64,000 nt of DNA from Clostridioides mangenotii TR (GCF_000498755.1 NZ_AXUS01000006.1:53706-117705); one strand, 5' to 3'. Shown: positions 1 to 10,431, counted from the first letter of the stretch. Notes: generated by a model not told the origin, from the letters alone. Numbers and translations are program-made.

Positions 1-1197
1 GCTAATGTACTTGCAACAAGCGGACGTGCGATAGAAGCAGCCGGTGATGTCGATGTACTTATGCTAGATAAAACAGGCACTATAACACTAGGTAACCGAC
101 AAGCAAGTGAATTTATATCGGTTGCAGGGGTATCAGAAGAAGAGTTAGCAGATGCAGCACAACTCTCTTCAATCGCTGATGAAACTGCAGAAGGCAGAAG
201 CATCGTAGTGCTAGCAAAAGATAAATTCGGTATACGTGGTCGTGATCTATCTAAACTACAAGTAAATTTTGTAGAGTTTACAGCAAAAACACGAATGAGC
301 GGTATAGATTATCAAGGTAATGAAATACGTAAGGGAGCTGCAGAAGCTGTTAAAAATTACGTTTTAGCCAAGGGTGGAGATTATCCTAAAGAGTGCGACG
401 ATATAGTTAAACATATTGCAGGGGCAGGAGGAACTCCTTTGGTAGTTGTAAAAAATACTGTTGTTTTAGGAGTTGTTTATTTAAAAGATATAGTAAAAAA
501 GGGTGTAAAAGAACGCTTTGAAGATATGCGTAAAATGGGTATAAAAACTATAATGATAACTGGTGACAATCCTATGACGGCAGCTGCAATTGCAGCTGAA
601 GCTGGTGTTGATGATTTCCTAGCTGAGGCAACTCCTGAAGCAAAGTTAGAATTAATTCGCGAGTATCAAAGAGAAGGGCATCTAGTAGCTATGACTGGCG
701 ATGGAACAAACGATGCACCAGCATTAGCTCAGGCTAATGTAGCTGTTGCTATGAACTCTGGGACACAGGCGGCTAAGGAAGCTGGAAATATGGTAGATCT
801 AGATTCTAGTCCAACAAAACTTATTGATATAGTTAGAATTGGTAAGCAATTGTTAATGACAAGGGGATCTCTTACTACATTTAGTGTAGCTAACGATGTA
901 GCTAAGTATTTTGCTATAATTCCTGTACTATTTTTCAGTATATATCCACAATTAAGGGCTTTAAATCTCATGGGGTTAAGTAGTACTAAGAGTGCAATAT
1001 TATCGGCAATCATATACAATACTTTGATTATAATTGCTTTAATTCCATTGGCACTTAAGGGAGTTAAATATAGAGAACTTCCTGCAGAAAAACTATTACA
1101 GAGAAATATATTAATATACGGTTTAGGTGGTCTTGTAACACCATTTATAGCGATTAAGTTAATAGATACAATTTTGATTATATGTGGTTTAGCGTGA
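1..1197 (+). CDS. kdpB: Potassium-transporting ATPase subunit B (C-terminal 398 residues)
   Basis: Catalytic P-type ATPase subunit of the high-affinity KdpFABC potassium pump in the cytoplasmic membrane. The frame is open from base 1, so the gene starts before the window; about 285 N-terminal residues are missing by comparison with the usual length near 680. Visible motifs are the phosphorylation site DKTGT (Asp codon at 67-69), the MITGDN nucleotide-binding motif near 550, and the hinge motif GDGTNDAPA near 700. Hydrophobic segments at the C-terminus fit the last membrane helices. kdpC follows after 11 bases, which confirms the operon. An internal ATG at 61 is not the true start because it lies inside the phosphorylation domain. 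Confidence 0.97.
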   Translation, partial: ANVLATSGRAIEAAGDVDVLMLDKTGTITLGNRQASEFISVAGVSEEELADAAQLSSIADETAEGRSIVVLAKDKFGIRGRDLSKLQVNFVEFTAKTRMSGIDYQGNEIRKGAAEAVKNYVLAKGGDYPKECDDIVKHIAGAGGTPLVVVKNTVVLGVVYLKDIVKKGVKERFEDMRKMGIKTIMITGDNPMTAAAIAAEAGVDDFLAEATPEAKLELIREYQREGHLVAMTGDGTNDAPALAQANVAVAMNSGTQAAKEAGNMVDLDSSPTKLIDIVRIGKQLLMTRGSLTTFSVANDVAKYFAIIPVLFFSIYPQLRALNLMGLSSTKSAILSAIIYNTLIIIALIPLALKGVKYRELPAEKLLQRNILIYGLGGLVTPFIAIKLIDTILIICGLA

Positions 1198-1208
1198 GGT
1201 GAATTAAA

Positions 1209-1769
1209 ATGAAAAAAGTATATGAAATATTAAGACCAGCAGTTATGTGTTTTTTTATTATGACAGTAATATGTGGGATTATTTATACAATAGCTGTGAC
1301 TGGTGTTGCACAGGTTTTATTTCCGCAGCAAGCAAATGGAAGCATTGTAAAAGTTACACTAAAAGATGGTACAAAAAAGGATTACGGGTCTGAGCTAATA
1401 GCCCAAGAATTTACGAAAAGAGAGTATTTAATTGGAAGACCTATGGGAACAACAAATTTATCGCCTGTAAGTGATGAACAGAAAAATATAGTAAAAAACA
1501 GAATTAAATGGTGGCATGAATTTGATCCAAATAATAAAAAAGAAATTCCAATTGATTTAATTACTGCTTCTGGCAGTGGAGTTGACCCTAATATTACTTT
1601 ACAAGCTGCAAAGTTTCAAGTAAGTAGAATATCAAAAGAGAGAGGTCTTTCTGAAGATAAGGTAAGAGAGACAATAGATAAATATACTACTAGAAGATTG
1701 CTTGGATTCTTAGGCGAACCATCAGTAAATGTTCTAAAAGTTAACTTATCTCTAGATGATCTAATATAG
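1209..1769 (+). CDS. kdpC: Potassium-transporting ATPase subunit C
   Basis: Small single-span subunit of the KdpFABC potassium pump, 186 residues, close to the family norm. One N-terminal membrane helix (about residues 10-35) is followed by an extracytoplasmic domain. The family signature ASGSGVDPNI sits near residue 123, and a conserved AAKFQVSRI stretch follows. A GAGGTG ribosome binding site overlaps the kdpB stop. The sensor gene kdpD starts 44 bases downstream, so structural and regulatory genes are co-directional and probably co-transcribed, as in other clostridia. Confidence 0.96.
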   Translation: MKKVYEILRPAVMCFFIMTVICGIIYTIAVTGVAQVLFPQQANGSIVKVTLKDGTKKDYGSELIAQEFTKREYLIGRPMGTTNLSPVSDEQKNIVKNRIKWWHEFDPNNKKEIPIDLITASGSGVDPNITLQAAKFQVSRISKERGLSEDKVRETIDKYTTRRLLGFLGEPSVNVLKVNLSLDDLI

Positions 1770-1813
1770 ACTTTTGTTGTGATATAATACTAATCAAAGG
1801 AAGTGATACTTCA

Positions 1814-4531
1814 GTGGAAAATTTAGATAATCGCCCTAATCCAGATGATATCTTGGAAGAAATTCTTGAGCAAGGAAATGATAAAAAATCTGGGAGGTTA
1901 AAAATATTTTTTGGATATGCAGCAGGTGTAGGTAAAACCTATGCAATGCTTGATGATGCACAAGAACAATTAAAATGCGGTATAGACGTATTAGTAGGAT
2001 ATGTTGAACCGCATACTAGACCTGAGACCATGCAACTTTTGCATGGTCTATCAGCTTTAGAACCAAAGAAGATTAATTATAGAAATATAGAATTAAAAGA
2101 GTTTGATTTAAATGAAGCATTAAAAAAGAAACCAGAACTTATCTTGGTAGATGAACTTGCACATACAAATGCTAAGGGAGTAAGAAATAAAAAGAGATAT
2201 CAAGATATAGAAGAACTTTTAAATGCGGGAATAGACGTATATACAACTATAAACGTTCAACATATTGAAAGTTTAAATAATGTAGTTGATGATATAACCA
2301 AAATAAATGTTCAGGAGACAGTTCCTGATTATGTATTTGATCGTGCAGACAAGATTAAATTAATTGATATTGATCCTGATGAGTTACTTCACCGATTGAA
2401 GGAAGGAAAAATTTATAGGTCTGAGCGTGCTACAACTGCTATGAGCAACTTCTTTACTAGAGAAAATTTGAAATTACTCCGTGAAATTGCAATACGTAAA
2501 GTAGCCGACAGAATAAGTAACGAAAATCAAAATGAGCGAAAACTCTCAGAAAAAATGGCAAACACTAAGTTATTGGTGTGTATTGGCCCATCTCCATCTA
2601 GCGCAAAATGTATAAGGTGGACAGCAAGAGCTGCCGAGGCTTTTCACGCTCCATGGACAGCATTATATGTAGAAAATATGGGAAGTGAAAATTTAAGTAT
2701 TGAACAACAAAAAACACTTAGAGCAAATATAGATTTAGCTGAAAAGTTAGGTGCAGAAATAACTAACTTAACGGGACATGATATTGCTACAGTAATCTCT
2801 GAATATGCAAAATTGTCAGGGATTACAAATATAGTTATAGGGAAGAGCCGAAATAAAAAGACTTTAAAGAGCTTGTTTGAGATTGACCTTGAAGACAAGT
2901 TAATATCTTTGTTACCTAGTATAGAAATTCATATAATACCAGGAAGCTTACCTTACAGGCCTTATAGAAATAAATCTTATGAAAAAACAAAAAATACTGA
3001 GCATGATTATAAATTTAAGCTTTCATGGCAAGATAATTTAAAGACATTTGCTTTACTAATACTTTCAACATTAATTGGGATAGTGCTAAGAAAGTTTGAT
3101 ATAGGTGAGCAAAATATAATTATGGTGTATATTTTATCCGTTCTAGTCATTTCAAGGATTACAACCGGTTACATATACGGAATTATTTCTTCAATACTAA
3201 GTGTTCTAATATTTAACTTTTTCTTTACAGAACCATACTTCACATTTAATGCAATAAAAGTAGGATATCCGTTAACATTTGTGATAATGCTACTAGTTGC
3301 CCTTATTACTAGTGCACTTACAGTAAGAATAAAGACACAGGCTAAGGTAGCGGTAGCGAGGGAGAGACGAACAGATATATTGTATGAAATAAATAAAAAA
3401 CTTTTAACAACGAGGGGATTAGAGAATATAGTTGAACTAGTAAATGAGTATATAGTAAATATATTCGAAAGGTCTGCAGTTATATATACTATCAATAGCA
3501 ATAATAAGATGATCGGGAATTTAATGAGGGAAGCTTCTGATTTAGAGTCCACCTTTATGAATGAAGAAGATGAAAGAGCAGTAGCCCATTGGGTATTTGT
3601 AAATAACAAATCAGCTGGATCAGGAACAGATACTTTGATGGGAGCAGGAGCTTTTTATATGCCGGTTACATCTCAGGGTAAAGTGCTGGCAACAATAGGA
3701 ATTTCCTGTATTAATGGAGAATTAAATAACAATAATAAATTATTTTTAAAAATGATATCATCTCAGTTAGCGATGGCATTGGAGAGGCAAAATCTATCTG
3801 ATGAACAAAAAGATATACTTGTAGCTTCTGAAAAAGAAAAAATGAGAAGCAACCTTCTTAGAGCTATATCTCACGATCTTAGGACACCTCTTACTGGAAT
3901 ACTCGGCGCAAGCTCAGCTATTTTAGAGAATGATGGTAATTTAGACCAAGAAACTCATGATAAATTAATTTCAAATATAAAAGAAGATTCACAGTGGTTA
4001 ATTCGCTTGGTAGAAAACATTCTCTCAGTTACACGAATAAATGAAGGGACTATGAATGTTTCTAAGCATCCGGAAGCTGCAGAAGAAATAGTTGCAGAAG
4101 CTATAGGCAGGATAAAAAATAGATTTAGGGATCTAAATATAACCGTAAATGTTCCTGAGGAATTGTTGATTGTACCTATGGATGGAACTTTGATTGCTCA
4201 AGTACTTATGAATTTGTTAGAGAATGCTGTTATACATTCAAAAGATGATAAGGCAATTGAAGTAAATCTGAAGAAAATTGGAAAGTTTGCAATGTTTGAA
4301 GTCATAGATAATGGAAAGGGAATTTCTAAAGAGGATTTTCCTCACTTGTTTGAAAGTTATATGCCTAATGAACATAATTCATCTGATTCAACTAGAGGTA
4401 TGGGCATAGGATTATCAATTTGCATGTCAATAATTAAAGCACATAATGGTAAAATAGAAGCAGAGAACAGAAAAGACGGTGGCGCTATTTTTAGATTCGC
4501 ATTGCCACTTGAAGGGGGCAAATTATTATGA
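1814..4531 (+). CDS. kdpD: Osmosensitive K+ channel sensor histidine kinase
   Basis: Membrane sensor kinase that responds to potassium limitation and controls kdpFABC through KdpE. It has 905 residues, the usual full length. In order: an N-terminal KdpD domain with Walker A GYAAGVGKT (residues 34-42); a universal-stress-protein-like domain (about 250-375); four membrane helices (about 405-505); a GAF-like region (about 525-660); a dimerisation box ISHDLRTPLTG with phospho-accepting His687; and an ATPase domain with N box NLLENAVIHS, G1 DNGKGIS and G2 GMGIGLSI. The start is GTG, preceded by AAGGAAGTGAT. The stop overlaps the kdpE start by four bases, so the pair is translationally coupled. Confidence 0.97.
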   Translation: MENLDNRPNPDDILEEILEQGNDKKSGRLKIFFGYAAGVGKTYAMLDDAQEQLKCGIDVLVGYVEPHTRPETMQLLHGLSALEPKKINYRNIELKEFDLNEALKKKPELILVDELAHTNAKGVRNKKRYQDIEELLNAGIDVYTTINVQHIESLNNVVDDITKINVQETVPDYVFDRADKIKLIDIDPDELLHRLKEGKIYRSERATTAMSNFFTRENLKLLREIAIRKVADRISNENQNERKLSEKMANTKLLVCIGPSPSSAKCIRWTARAAEAFHAPWTALYVENMGSENLSIEQQKTLRANIDLAEKLGAEITNLTGHDIATVISEYAKLSGITNIVIGKSRNKKTLKSLFEIDLEDKLISLLPSIEIHIIPGSLPYRPYRNKSYEKTKNTEHDYKFKLSWQDNLKTFALLILSTLIGIVLRKFDIGEQNIIMVYILSVLVISRITTGYIYGIISSILSVLIFNFFFTEPYFTFNAIKVGYPLTFVIMLLVALITSALTVRIKTQAKVAVARERRTDILYEINKKLLTTRGLENIVELVNEYIVNIFERSAVIYTINSNNKMIGNLMREASDLESTFMNEEDERAVAHWVFVNNKSAGSGTDTLMGAGAFYMPVTSQGKVLATIGISCINGELNNNNKLFLKMISSQLAMALERQNLSDEQKDILVASEKEKMRSNLLRAISHDLRTPLTGILGASSAILENDGNLDQETHDKLISNIKEDSQWLIRLVENILSVTRINEGTMNVSKHPEAAEEIVAEAIGRIKNRFRDLNITVNVPEELLIVPMDGTLIAQVLMNLLENAVIHSKDDKAIEVNLKKIGKFAMFEVIDNGKGISKEDFPHLFESYMPNEHNSSDSTRGMGIGLSICMSIIKAHNGKIEAENRKDGGAIFRFALPLEGGKLL

Positions 4532-5232
4532 GTATGGATCCAGTTATTTTAATTGTAGAAGATGATGAGACTATATGCAATTTTATATCAGCTGTACTTA
4601 CATCAAATAATTATAGTGTAGTTAAAACTGGGAAGGGAAGAGAAGCTCTAGAAATGAATGCTTCACGTGTTCCTGATTTAATACTTTTAGATTTAGGTCT
4701 TCCAGATATGGATGGTATAGATGTATTAAAAAATATAAGACAGTGGTCAAAAGTTCCAATAATAGTTATTTCTGCTAGAGGGCATGAAAGAGAAAAAGTA
4801 GAAGCTCTTGATTTAGAAGCAGATGATTATATTGTCAAACCTTTTGGAACATCAGAACTACTCGCTAGAATACGTACAGCTATTAGACATAGCACAAAGC
4901 AGCAAGTAGTAGGAAGTTTTGAAATTAAAGATAAAGTAAGTATTGGCGATCTCGAAATAGATTATGACAAGCGTTTAGTAACATTAGAAGATGAAAAAAT
5001 ACATTTAACTCCTATTGAGTATAAAATAATAGTTCTATTATTTAAAAATGCTGGAAAGGTACTTACCCATGATTTTATAATAAAAGAAATATGGGGTCCG
5101 TATACAAATGAGAGCCAAACACTCAGAGTAAATATGGCAAATATTCGCCGAAAAATAGAAACCAATCCAGGCGAACCAAAATATATTCTGACCGAGATGG
5201 GTGTAGGTTATAGGATGGTTGATGAAATATAA
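4528..5232 (+). CDS. kdpE: KDP operon response regulator
   Basis: OmpR/PhoB-type response regulator, 234 residues, the partner of KdpD. The receiver domain has the acidic pair ED/D at 11-13 and phospho-acceptor Asp55 in LLDLGLPDMDG. The conserved Thr/Ser position is in VISARG and the Lys is in YIVKPF. The C-terminal winged-helix domain (about 130-230) contains LTPIEYKI and the GVGYRM ending typical of the family. It overlaps kdpD by ATGA. The phosphorylated protein is expected to activate the kdp promoter, which lies outside this window. Confidence 0.96.
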   Translation: MSMDPVILIVEDDETICNFISAVLTSNNYSVVKTGKGREALEMNASRVPDLILLDLGLPDMDGIDVLKNIRQWSKVPIIVISARGHEREKVEALDLEADDYIVKPFGTSELLARIRTAIRHSTKQQVVGSFEIKDKVSIGDLEIDYDKRLVTLEDEKIHLTPIEYKIIVLLFKNAGKVLTHDFIIKEIWGPYTNESQTLRVNMANIRRKIETNPGEPKYILTEMGVGYRMVDEI

Positions 5233-5285
5233 ATTAATTTATATATTAAACAATTTATTAAATCTAATTGTGAGGAGAGATAATC

Positions 5286-6059
5286 ATGAAAAATGCAATT
5301 CTTGAAAAGTTTAAAAAAGGCGAGAAAACTATTGGAACATTTACACTACTAAAAAGTGCAACAGCTGTAGAGGCACTTGGATACACTGATTTTGATTTTG
5401 TTGTGATAGATACAGAACATACTTCTGTGGGTGTAGAGAGTGCAGTAGAGTATATATCAGCAGCTCAAAATGCAGGTCTAACTCCGATGGTAAGAGTAAA
5501 TGAAGTTTCTAGAAGTCCAATACTAAGATTACTAGATGCAGGGGCACAGGCACTTGTAGTTCCATGTATAAATACAGTTGAAGATGTTAAAGAGATTGTG
5601 CAATATGCAAAATATACGCCATTAGGATCGAGAGGATTTTGTCCAACTAGAGACGGAGGATGGGGATTTGCTGACCATGCGGCTTCTGGACTAGAAAATT
5701 ATATGGAGTATTGCAATAAAAATACTCTATTAATTCCTCAATGTGAGACAATAGGTTGTTTAGAAAATATTGATGAGATAGTAAATATAGATGGAGTTGA
5801 TGGTATTTTAATTGGGCCTTTTGATCTATCTATTGCAATGAATAAGCCAGCTAAATTTGATGATCCTGAAGTAAAAGGAGCCATAAAACGCATACTAAAT
5901 GCCTGTAAAGCAGCTGGAAAAATAGCTTTTATATTTACAGGAAGTGTAGACGATGCAAACCAATATTTGGATGAGGGGTTTGATTGTGTAGGGGTTGGAC
6001 TAGATACGGTAGTTTACATAAATGCCTACAGAGATATTGTTTCAAAACTAAAATTGTAA
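5286..6059 (+). CDS. HpcH/HpaI aldolase family protein
   Basis: Class II metal-dependent pyruvate aldolase fold, 257 residues. Family members cleave 2-oxo-3-deoxy acids such as 2-dehydro-3-deoxyglucarate, or 4-hydroxy-2-oxo acids, to pyruvate and an aldehyde. Evidence: the N-terminal VIDTEHT segment, a conserved Arg in MVRVNE, the metal-binding Glu in IPQCETI, and GILIGPFDLS, where the family Asp and phosphate-binding Gly-Pro lie. A GAGGAGAG ribosome binding site precedes ATG 5286. The gene stands alone between kdpE and a hairpin, so the substrate cannot be inferred from neighbours. Confidence 0.88.
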   Translation: MKNAILEKFKKGEKTIGTFTLLKSATAVEALGYTDFDFVVIDTEHTSVGVESAVEYISAAQNAGLTPMVRVNEVSRSPILRLLDAGAQALVVPCINTVEDVKEIVQYAKYTPLGSRGFCPTRDGGWGFADHAASGLENYMEYCNKNTLLIPQCETIGCLENIDEIVNIDGVDGILIGPFDLSIAMNKPAKFDDPEVKGAIKRILNACKAAGKIAFIFTGSVDDANQYLDEGFDCVGVGLDTVVYINAYRDIVSKLKL

Positions 6060-6086
6060 TATCTTAACTATATATAAATAAAATAG

Positions 6087-6134
6087 CACATCTGTATGTA
6101 TTTTACTGAAGCAGCAATACAAAATACAGATGTG
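6087..6134 (+). terminator. Hairpin after the aldolase gene
   Basis: A perfect 11-base inverted repeat (CACATCTGTAT at 6087-6097 and ATACAGATGTG at 6124-6134) has an inner GTATT/AATAC extension. The downstream tract is AT-rich but only weakly T-rich, so it may be an imperfect terminator or a processing hairpin. Confidence 0.5.
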
Positions 6135-6228
6135 ATATTTATTATATAATTAAAATATATAATAAGGTAGATATTGAAATGTACTAATCTTAAAGTTAGT
6201 TGGCAATATAAGGGGAAGGGGAAATAAA

Positions 6229-6870
6229 ATGAAATTTAAAAGAATATTATACCTAATGTTAATAATAACAGTTATGGTAGTGGTAGCAGCTTGTGGAGCT
6301 AAAAAACCAACTCCAAAAGAGGCGGCAGAAGTATTAGTAAATACAATGATATATCAAAAAGATGAGGATATAAAGAAATATGAATCTGTATTTAACAAAG
6401 ATGCAACTCAATTAAAAGAAGGGGCAGAAAATTTGTTTAAAGCTGGATTTTCTACGTCTCCAGATTTAGGATTTAGCGATAAAGAGGTTACAGATTTATG
6501 GAATATGATTCTTAAACAGATGAATGATAAAGCTACATATACAGTAGAGGTAGTTAAAAACGACAAAACTAATCCAGAAATAATTATTAAGATAAAAGGA
6601 ATAAGAATGACATCAATAACTACTACAAATCAATCCGAAATTAAGGAAGCAGTTCAAAAAGATCCAACAATAGCGCAAGATAAAGCAAAAAGAACTAAAT
6701 TACTTATAAGTGTTATGAAAGACGCTATAAAAAATATTGAAGCAAGTGATACAGAGGTAACAATACCAGTTAAACTTGAGCCAAATAAAGATAGCAAAAA
6801 TAAATGGCAAATAGTTGATGAAATCCAGACAACTAGTAAAATAGCAACTGCATTTTTACTTGGACAATAA
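6229..6870 (+). CDS. Putative lipoprotein, DUF5105-like
   Basis: Secreted lipoprotein of 213 residues. The N-terminus has basic residues, a hydrophobic stretch and a lipobox ending VVAAC, with lipidated Cys22. The mature part is Lys-rich and begins KKPTPKEAAEVLVN, resembling small Firmicute lipoproteins with a DUF5105-type domain. That assignment comes from overall appearance, not a recognised catalytic motif. A strong ribosome binding site (AAGGGGAAGGGG) precedes ATG 6229. Nothing in the neighbourhood points to a function. Confidence 0.75.
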   Translation: MKFKRILYLMLIITVMVVVAACGAKKPTPKEAAEVLVNTMIYQKDEDIKKYESVFNKDATQLKEGAENLFKAGFSTSPDLGFSDKEVTDLWNMILKQMNDKATYTVEVVKNDKTNPEIIIKIKGIRMTSITTTNQSEIKEAVQKDPTIAQDKAKRTKLLISVMKDAIKNIEASDTEVTIPVKLEPNKDSKNKWQIVDEIQTTSKIATAFLLGQ

Positions 6871-7026
6871 AAATTTATAGATACAAGTCTTTTACAAAAA
6901 GTTGATCATTATATGAACATTTAATTACTTTGGACCAGAGTATTTAACTTGAATTAAGATATAATAAACTATAAAATAATATCAAATGTAATAAGTTCAA
7001 TATTAAATACTATAGGAGAGATTAAG

Positions 7027-7569
7027 ATGAAAAAAGCTTTAATAATAGTAGATTATCAATATGACTTTGTAGCAGATGATGGAGCGTTAACTGTGGGAAA
7101 ATTAGCTCAAGATATTCAAGCTCATCTAAAAAATTTAGCTAGAGATTATGAAGAGGAAGATATATTTTTTACTTTTGATGATCATGATTTTGATGATTGG
7201 AAAAATAAAAAGACTCCAGAAGCAAGTGTATTCAATGAGCATTGCATAAATGGAACTAAAGGATATCAAATATATGGGGATATAAAAGGAAAAGACAATA
7301 TCGAAAACCATGTAAATAAAAAAGCTTATTGTCCGAAGCAAACTTTTTTGGAGGGAATAATTAAAAAATATAATGATGTAACTGTGGTTGGAGTGGTAAC
7401 TGACATATGTGTATTTCAAACTGTAATAGGATTGTACACAGTTGCAGTAAATTTAGGAGAGAAGATAAATATAAATGTAGATCCAAAAGCATGTGCTTCT
7501 TTTAACCCGAATCGAGAAAAGTGGTCTCTTGAATATATGGAGCAAGTACTTGGGGTTAATGTGAAATAA
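7027..7569 (+). CDS. Isochorismatase-family cysteine hydrolase (nicotinamidase-like)
   Basis: Cytoplasmic cysteine hydrolase of 180 residues. The catalytic triad expected for the family can be placed: Asp9 in IIVDYQYDF, a Lys in the NKKAYCPK stretch (about 98-104), and nucleophile Cys128 in VVTDICVFQT. Metal-ligand candidates Asp and His lie in FDDHDFDDW (about 50-58), which favours a nicotinamidase-type enzyme over an isochorismatase. Substrate specificity cannot be read from the sequence. AGGAGAG precedes ATG 7027. No NAD salvage partner is adjacent; nadE lies about 41 kb away. Confidence 0.85.
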   Translation: MKKALIIVDYQYDFVADDGALTVGKLAQDIQAHLKNLARDYEEEDIFFTFDDHDFDDWKNKKTPEASVFNEHCINGTKGYQIYGDIKGKDNIENHVNKKAYCPKQTFLEGIIKKYNDVTVVGVVTDICVFQTVIGLYTVAVNLGEKININVDPKACASFNPNREKWSLEYMEQVLGVNVK

Positions 7570-7684
7570 ACAAATTTCAATAGTCGTCTTTAAATAGGGA
7601 TGCACTGTAATACAAGGAGAAGAGAAGTGAGTTGGTCTGGTCTCCTTATATAGGATTTGATAAATGTCCACTGTACAAATATTG

Positions 7685-7726
7685 TTATGATGTTAAGAAA
7701 TTAAACAACTGGCCAATTCTATACAT
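7685..7726 (-). pseudogene. Truncated merR-family regulator relic
   Basis: Reading leftwards from ATG 7726 gives MYRIGQLFNFLTS and then a stop. The first residues match the start of MerR-family activators (M-Y-R-I-G-x-F-S-K). A strong GGAGGTG ribosome binding site sits five bases upstream and a MerR-type promoter lies at 7745-7775. The HTH and effector domains are gone. A short C-terminal tail may survive farther left, overlapping the end of the isochorismatase-like gene, but this is uncertain. Confidence 0.55.
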
Positions 7727-7744
7727 CGATTCACCTCCAATTTT

Positions 7745-7775
7745 AGTATAAGCATACCCTACACGGTAGAGTCAA
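7745..7775 (-). promoter_or_regulatory. MerR-type promoter/operator with 19-bp spacer
   Basis: On the minus strand, a -35 box TTGACT (7770-7775) and a -10 box TATACT (7745-7750) are separated by 19 bases, the long spacer diagnostic of MerR-activated promoters. A dyad of half sites ACCCTAC (7756-7762) and GTAGAGT (7766-7772, plus-strand reading) lies in the spacer region. It points into the merR relic, so it was probably autoregulatory. Confidence 0.75.
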
Positions 7776-7926
7776 GAAAAAGTAATATATAATAGTAATT
7801 ATTATAGGATAATCATAGTAATATAAAATAAATATGAGAACTCGTTTGGTCAAATAAGTAGGCTATGGATTATACTTGGTAAAGTGTGTATAATTAAGAG
7901 GTAGAATTTAAAGAAAAGGTGATGAC

Positions 7927-8319
7927 ATGAGCAAAAAAAAGTCTAAAAAAATTAGAAAAAATAAACAGAATTATAGAAACAATGTATTAAATACAAAAAA
8001 AGAAGTTAAAGAAAAGCAAGTTGATCCACTAACAATTATTATAGCTAGATCACATATAGTTGTGGCAGTTATTTTGCTTGTCTGTGCAGCACTTACATTT
8101 ACTGATATTATACCATTTAGTATAATTGCTACTGTAATGCTTCTTTCCTTGGTATTTCAACAATTACTTGTTGGTTATGGTTCATACAAGCAGAAAAATT
8201 ACTACAAATTAGTTTATTCAATTGCTATGGTTGTACTAATAGTTATCGGATACTTAATTGTTATAGGGAAGATAGATATAAGCTCCATAGGCGATCTACT
8301 AAATATGTCTAAAAAGTAA
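7927..8319 (+). CDS. Hypothetical small membrane protein
   Basis: A 130-residue protein with a very basic N-terminus (MSKKKSKKIRKNKQN) and three predicted membrane helices at about 38-58, 62-84 and 92-113. No family motif is recognised. AAAGGTGATGAC precedes ATG 7927. It is flanked by the merR relic region and the helicase and does not clearly belong to an operon. Confidence 0.7.
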   Translation: MSKKKSKKIRKNKQNYRNNVLNTKKEVKEKQVDPLTIIIARSHIVVAVILLVCAALTFTDIIPFSIIATVMLLSLVFQQLLVGYGSYKQKNYYKLVYSIAMVVLIVIGYLIVIGKIDISSIGDLLNMSKK

Positions 8320-8503
8320 AAGTAAGTTTTAGGAGATAAAAATATACTTATATGTGAAAATCAGAAGTATATTTAGGAAATAAAAAATTTATATACAAAT
8401 AGTTAAAAAATAATAGTATATCTGTGATTTATGATTATGGATATCTTTTATGTGCATAATTACATAATAGAGTAGCTATAAATTAGGATGGTGAATGCTA
8501 TAG

Positions 8504-10371
8504 ATGGGAAGTTCTTTGTTAAACGAGCTCAATAATGAGCAAAAACTAGCTGCAAAACATGTTAATGGTCCCTGTCTAGTTGTAGCAGGCCCAGGATCAG
8601 GTAAGACTAGAGTTATTTCACATAGAATAGTAAATTTAGTAATAAACGAAAATATATCTCCAAAGAAGATTTTAGCAATAAGTTTCACAAAAGCATCTTC
8701 TACAGAAATGAAAAATAGAACTATATTGCTTAGCGACGATCACAGGATGGGTAGAGTCAACTTTGGGACTTTCCATTCTGTATTTTTTAGGATACTTAGA
8801 TATTTTGAAGGGTATGATTTAAAGAGTTTGATCGATGATAAAACTAAAGTAACTGCTATTAAAGGAATAATGAAGAGTTTAAATGTTGAAGATGCTGATG
8901 ACAATGATGTTATTGGAGAAGTGATCAATGAAATTTCATATGTTAAAAATGAATTGATGGACCCTAGGAGTTTTAATTCAAATATTGTTGAGAAAGGCGA
9001 TTTTGCAACCTTATATAATATGTACGAAAACTTGAAACATGAGATAAATAAGATTGACTTTGATGATATGCTTATAAAAACATATGAGCTTTTAAATAGG
9101 GAGAAAAATGCACTTAATGTAGTTAGAAATAAGTACAAATACATTCTTGTAGATGAGTTTCAGGATATTAATAAGGTGCAATTTGAAGTACTTAAACTTA
9201 TAAGTACTCCAGAAAATAATATATTTGTAGTTGGAGATGAAGACCAGAGTATTTACGGTTTTAGAGGGGCAAGACCCGATTTTTTAGTTAAATTTGAAGA
9301 GTATTTTGGAAAAAGTCAAAAGGTAGTACTAGATTCGAATTACAGATCTTACAGTGAGATTTTAAACACTTCAAATAGACTTATAGAAAAAAATAAAAAT
9401 AGATATAAAAAGGTAATAAAATCAGAGATTGGTTCAGGAGGAAGTGTAAAGTACATTACTGCAAAAGATTCTGATGATGAGGCAAATAAAATTATCGATG
9501 AAATTGTCATACAAGTCGAAAATAGAAAAGCTGACTACAGCGATTTTGCTATAATTTACAGAAATAATATTCAGTCAAGAGCCTTTGTTGACATACTTAT
9601 AGACAGGAGAATAAACTTCTCTGTAAAGGATATCCCTATGACGATTTACGATCACTGGGCTTGTAGAGATTTAATTTCTTATCTTAAAATAGGGATCGAA
9701 AAAGGTAGCAATAATGATTGGATAAAAATAATAAATAAGCCTTTTAGATATATTTCTAGAGATAGTATCAATATGGTTAAGGATGCAGAGGATTTCCTAT
9801 TTGCACTTCTAAATAAATGTGAACTGCATAAAAAACAGATAGAAACATTGGAAGATTTGGATATAGATATGAATTACATAAAGGGATTAAGTCCAGAGTA
9901 CGCAATCTCTTACATTCGTGAAACATTAGATTACGACAGATATATTCTTGACTACTGTACTAGTAAAAAATAAAAGTAAAAGATATTATGAATATACTTA
10001 TTGATTTTGGAGATTCTGCCAAAAAGTACAAGACAATTGAAGAGTTTTTAAGACATATTGAAGAAGTTAAATCTGAAATATCAAAAAAGGGTAAAGATGA
10101 TGGAAGTGGTATTATGCTTACAACTATGCACAGTTCTAAAGGGCTTGAATTTAAGCATGTTTACGTAGTTGGAGTCGATGAGAATACTATTCCATACAAG
10201 ACTGAGAAAGAAAAAGATCCTACTGAGTTAGAAAAGCATATTGAAGAAGAGAGAAGACTGCTATATGTTGGTATTACTAGAGCTAAAGAGAGTGTGTGTA
10301 TAAGTTATCCTACACTTAAGCACAACAAAAAGGTTCGGGAGTCGGTGTTTATTGTAGAAAGTAAGAACTAA
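8504..10371 (+). CDS. UvrD/PcrA-like ATP-dependent helicase, split by a frameshift
   Basis: Superfamily 1 DNA helicase. Reading frame one (8504-9973) holds the Q motif NNEQKLAAKH, Walker A AGPGSGKT (28-35), Walker B ILVDEFQD and motif III GDEDQSIYGFRGA. Frame two (9988-10371) holds TMHSSKGLEF and the motif VI region LLYVGITRAKE. The halves are offset by one base at a run of six A (9965-9970). Adding one A would give a single 622-residue protein reading through CTSKKIKVKDIMN. The split is therefore more likely a sequence error or a very recent mutation than a fission. It is shorter than typical PcrA (about 730 residues), so it may be a separate UvrD-like family. Confidence 0.85.
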
Positions 10372-10402
10372 AAACTAAATAAAAATATTTTTTAAAAACT
10401 TA

Positions 10403-10431
10403 TTGACAAAGATAGATTAATTGAGTATAAT
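10403..10431 (+). promoter_or_regulatory. Sigma-A promoter of the T-box leader
   Basis: A consensus -35 TTGACA (10403-10408) and -10 TATAAT (10426-10431) are separated by 17 bases. They lie immediately upstream of the T-box leader. Confidence 0.85.

Noticed and set aside
9965..9990. Programmed -1 frameshift joining the two helicase frames
   Set aside because: The run is only six A with no following stem-loop and no classic slippery heptamer in register. The same one-base pattern recurs in three other genes, so a sequence error is simpler.
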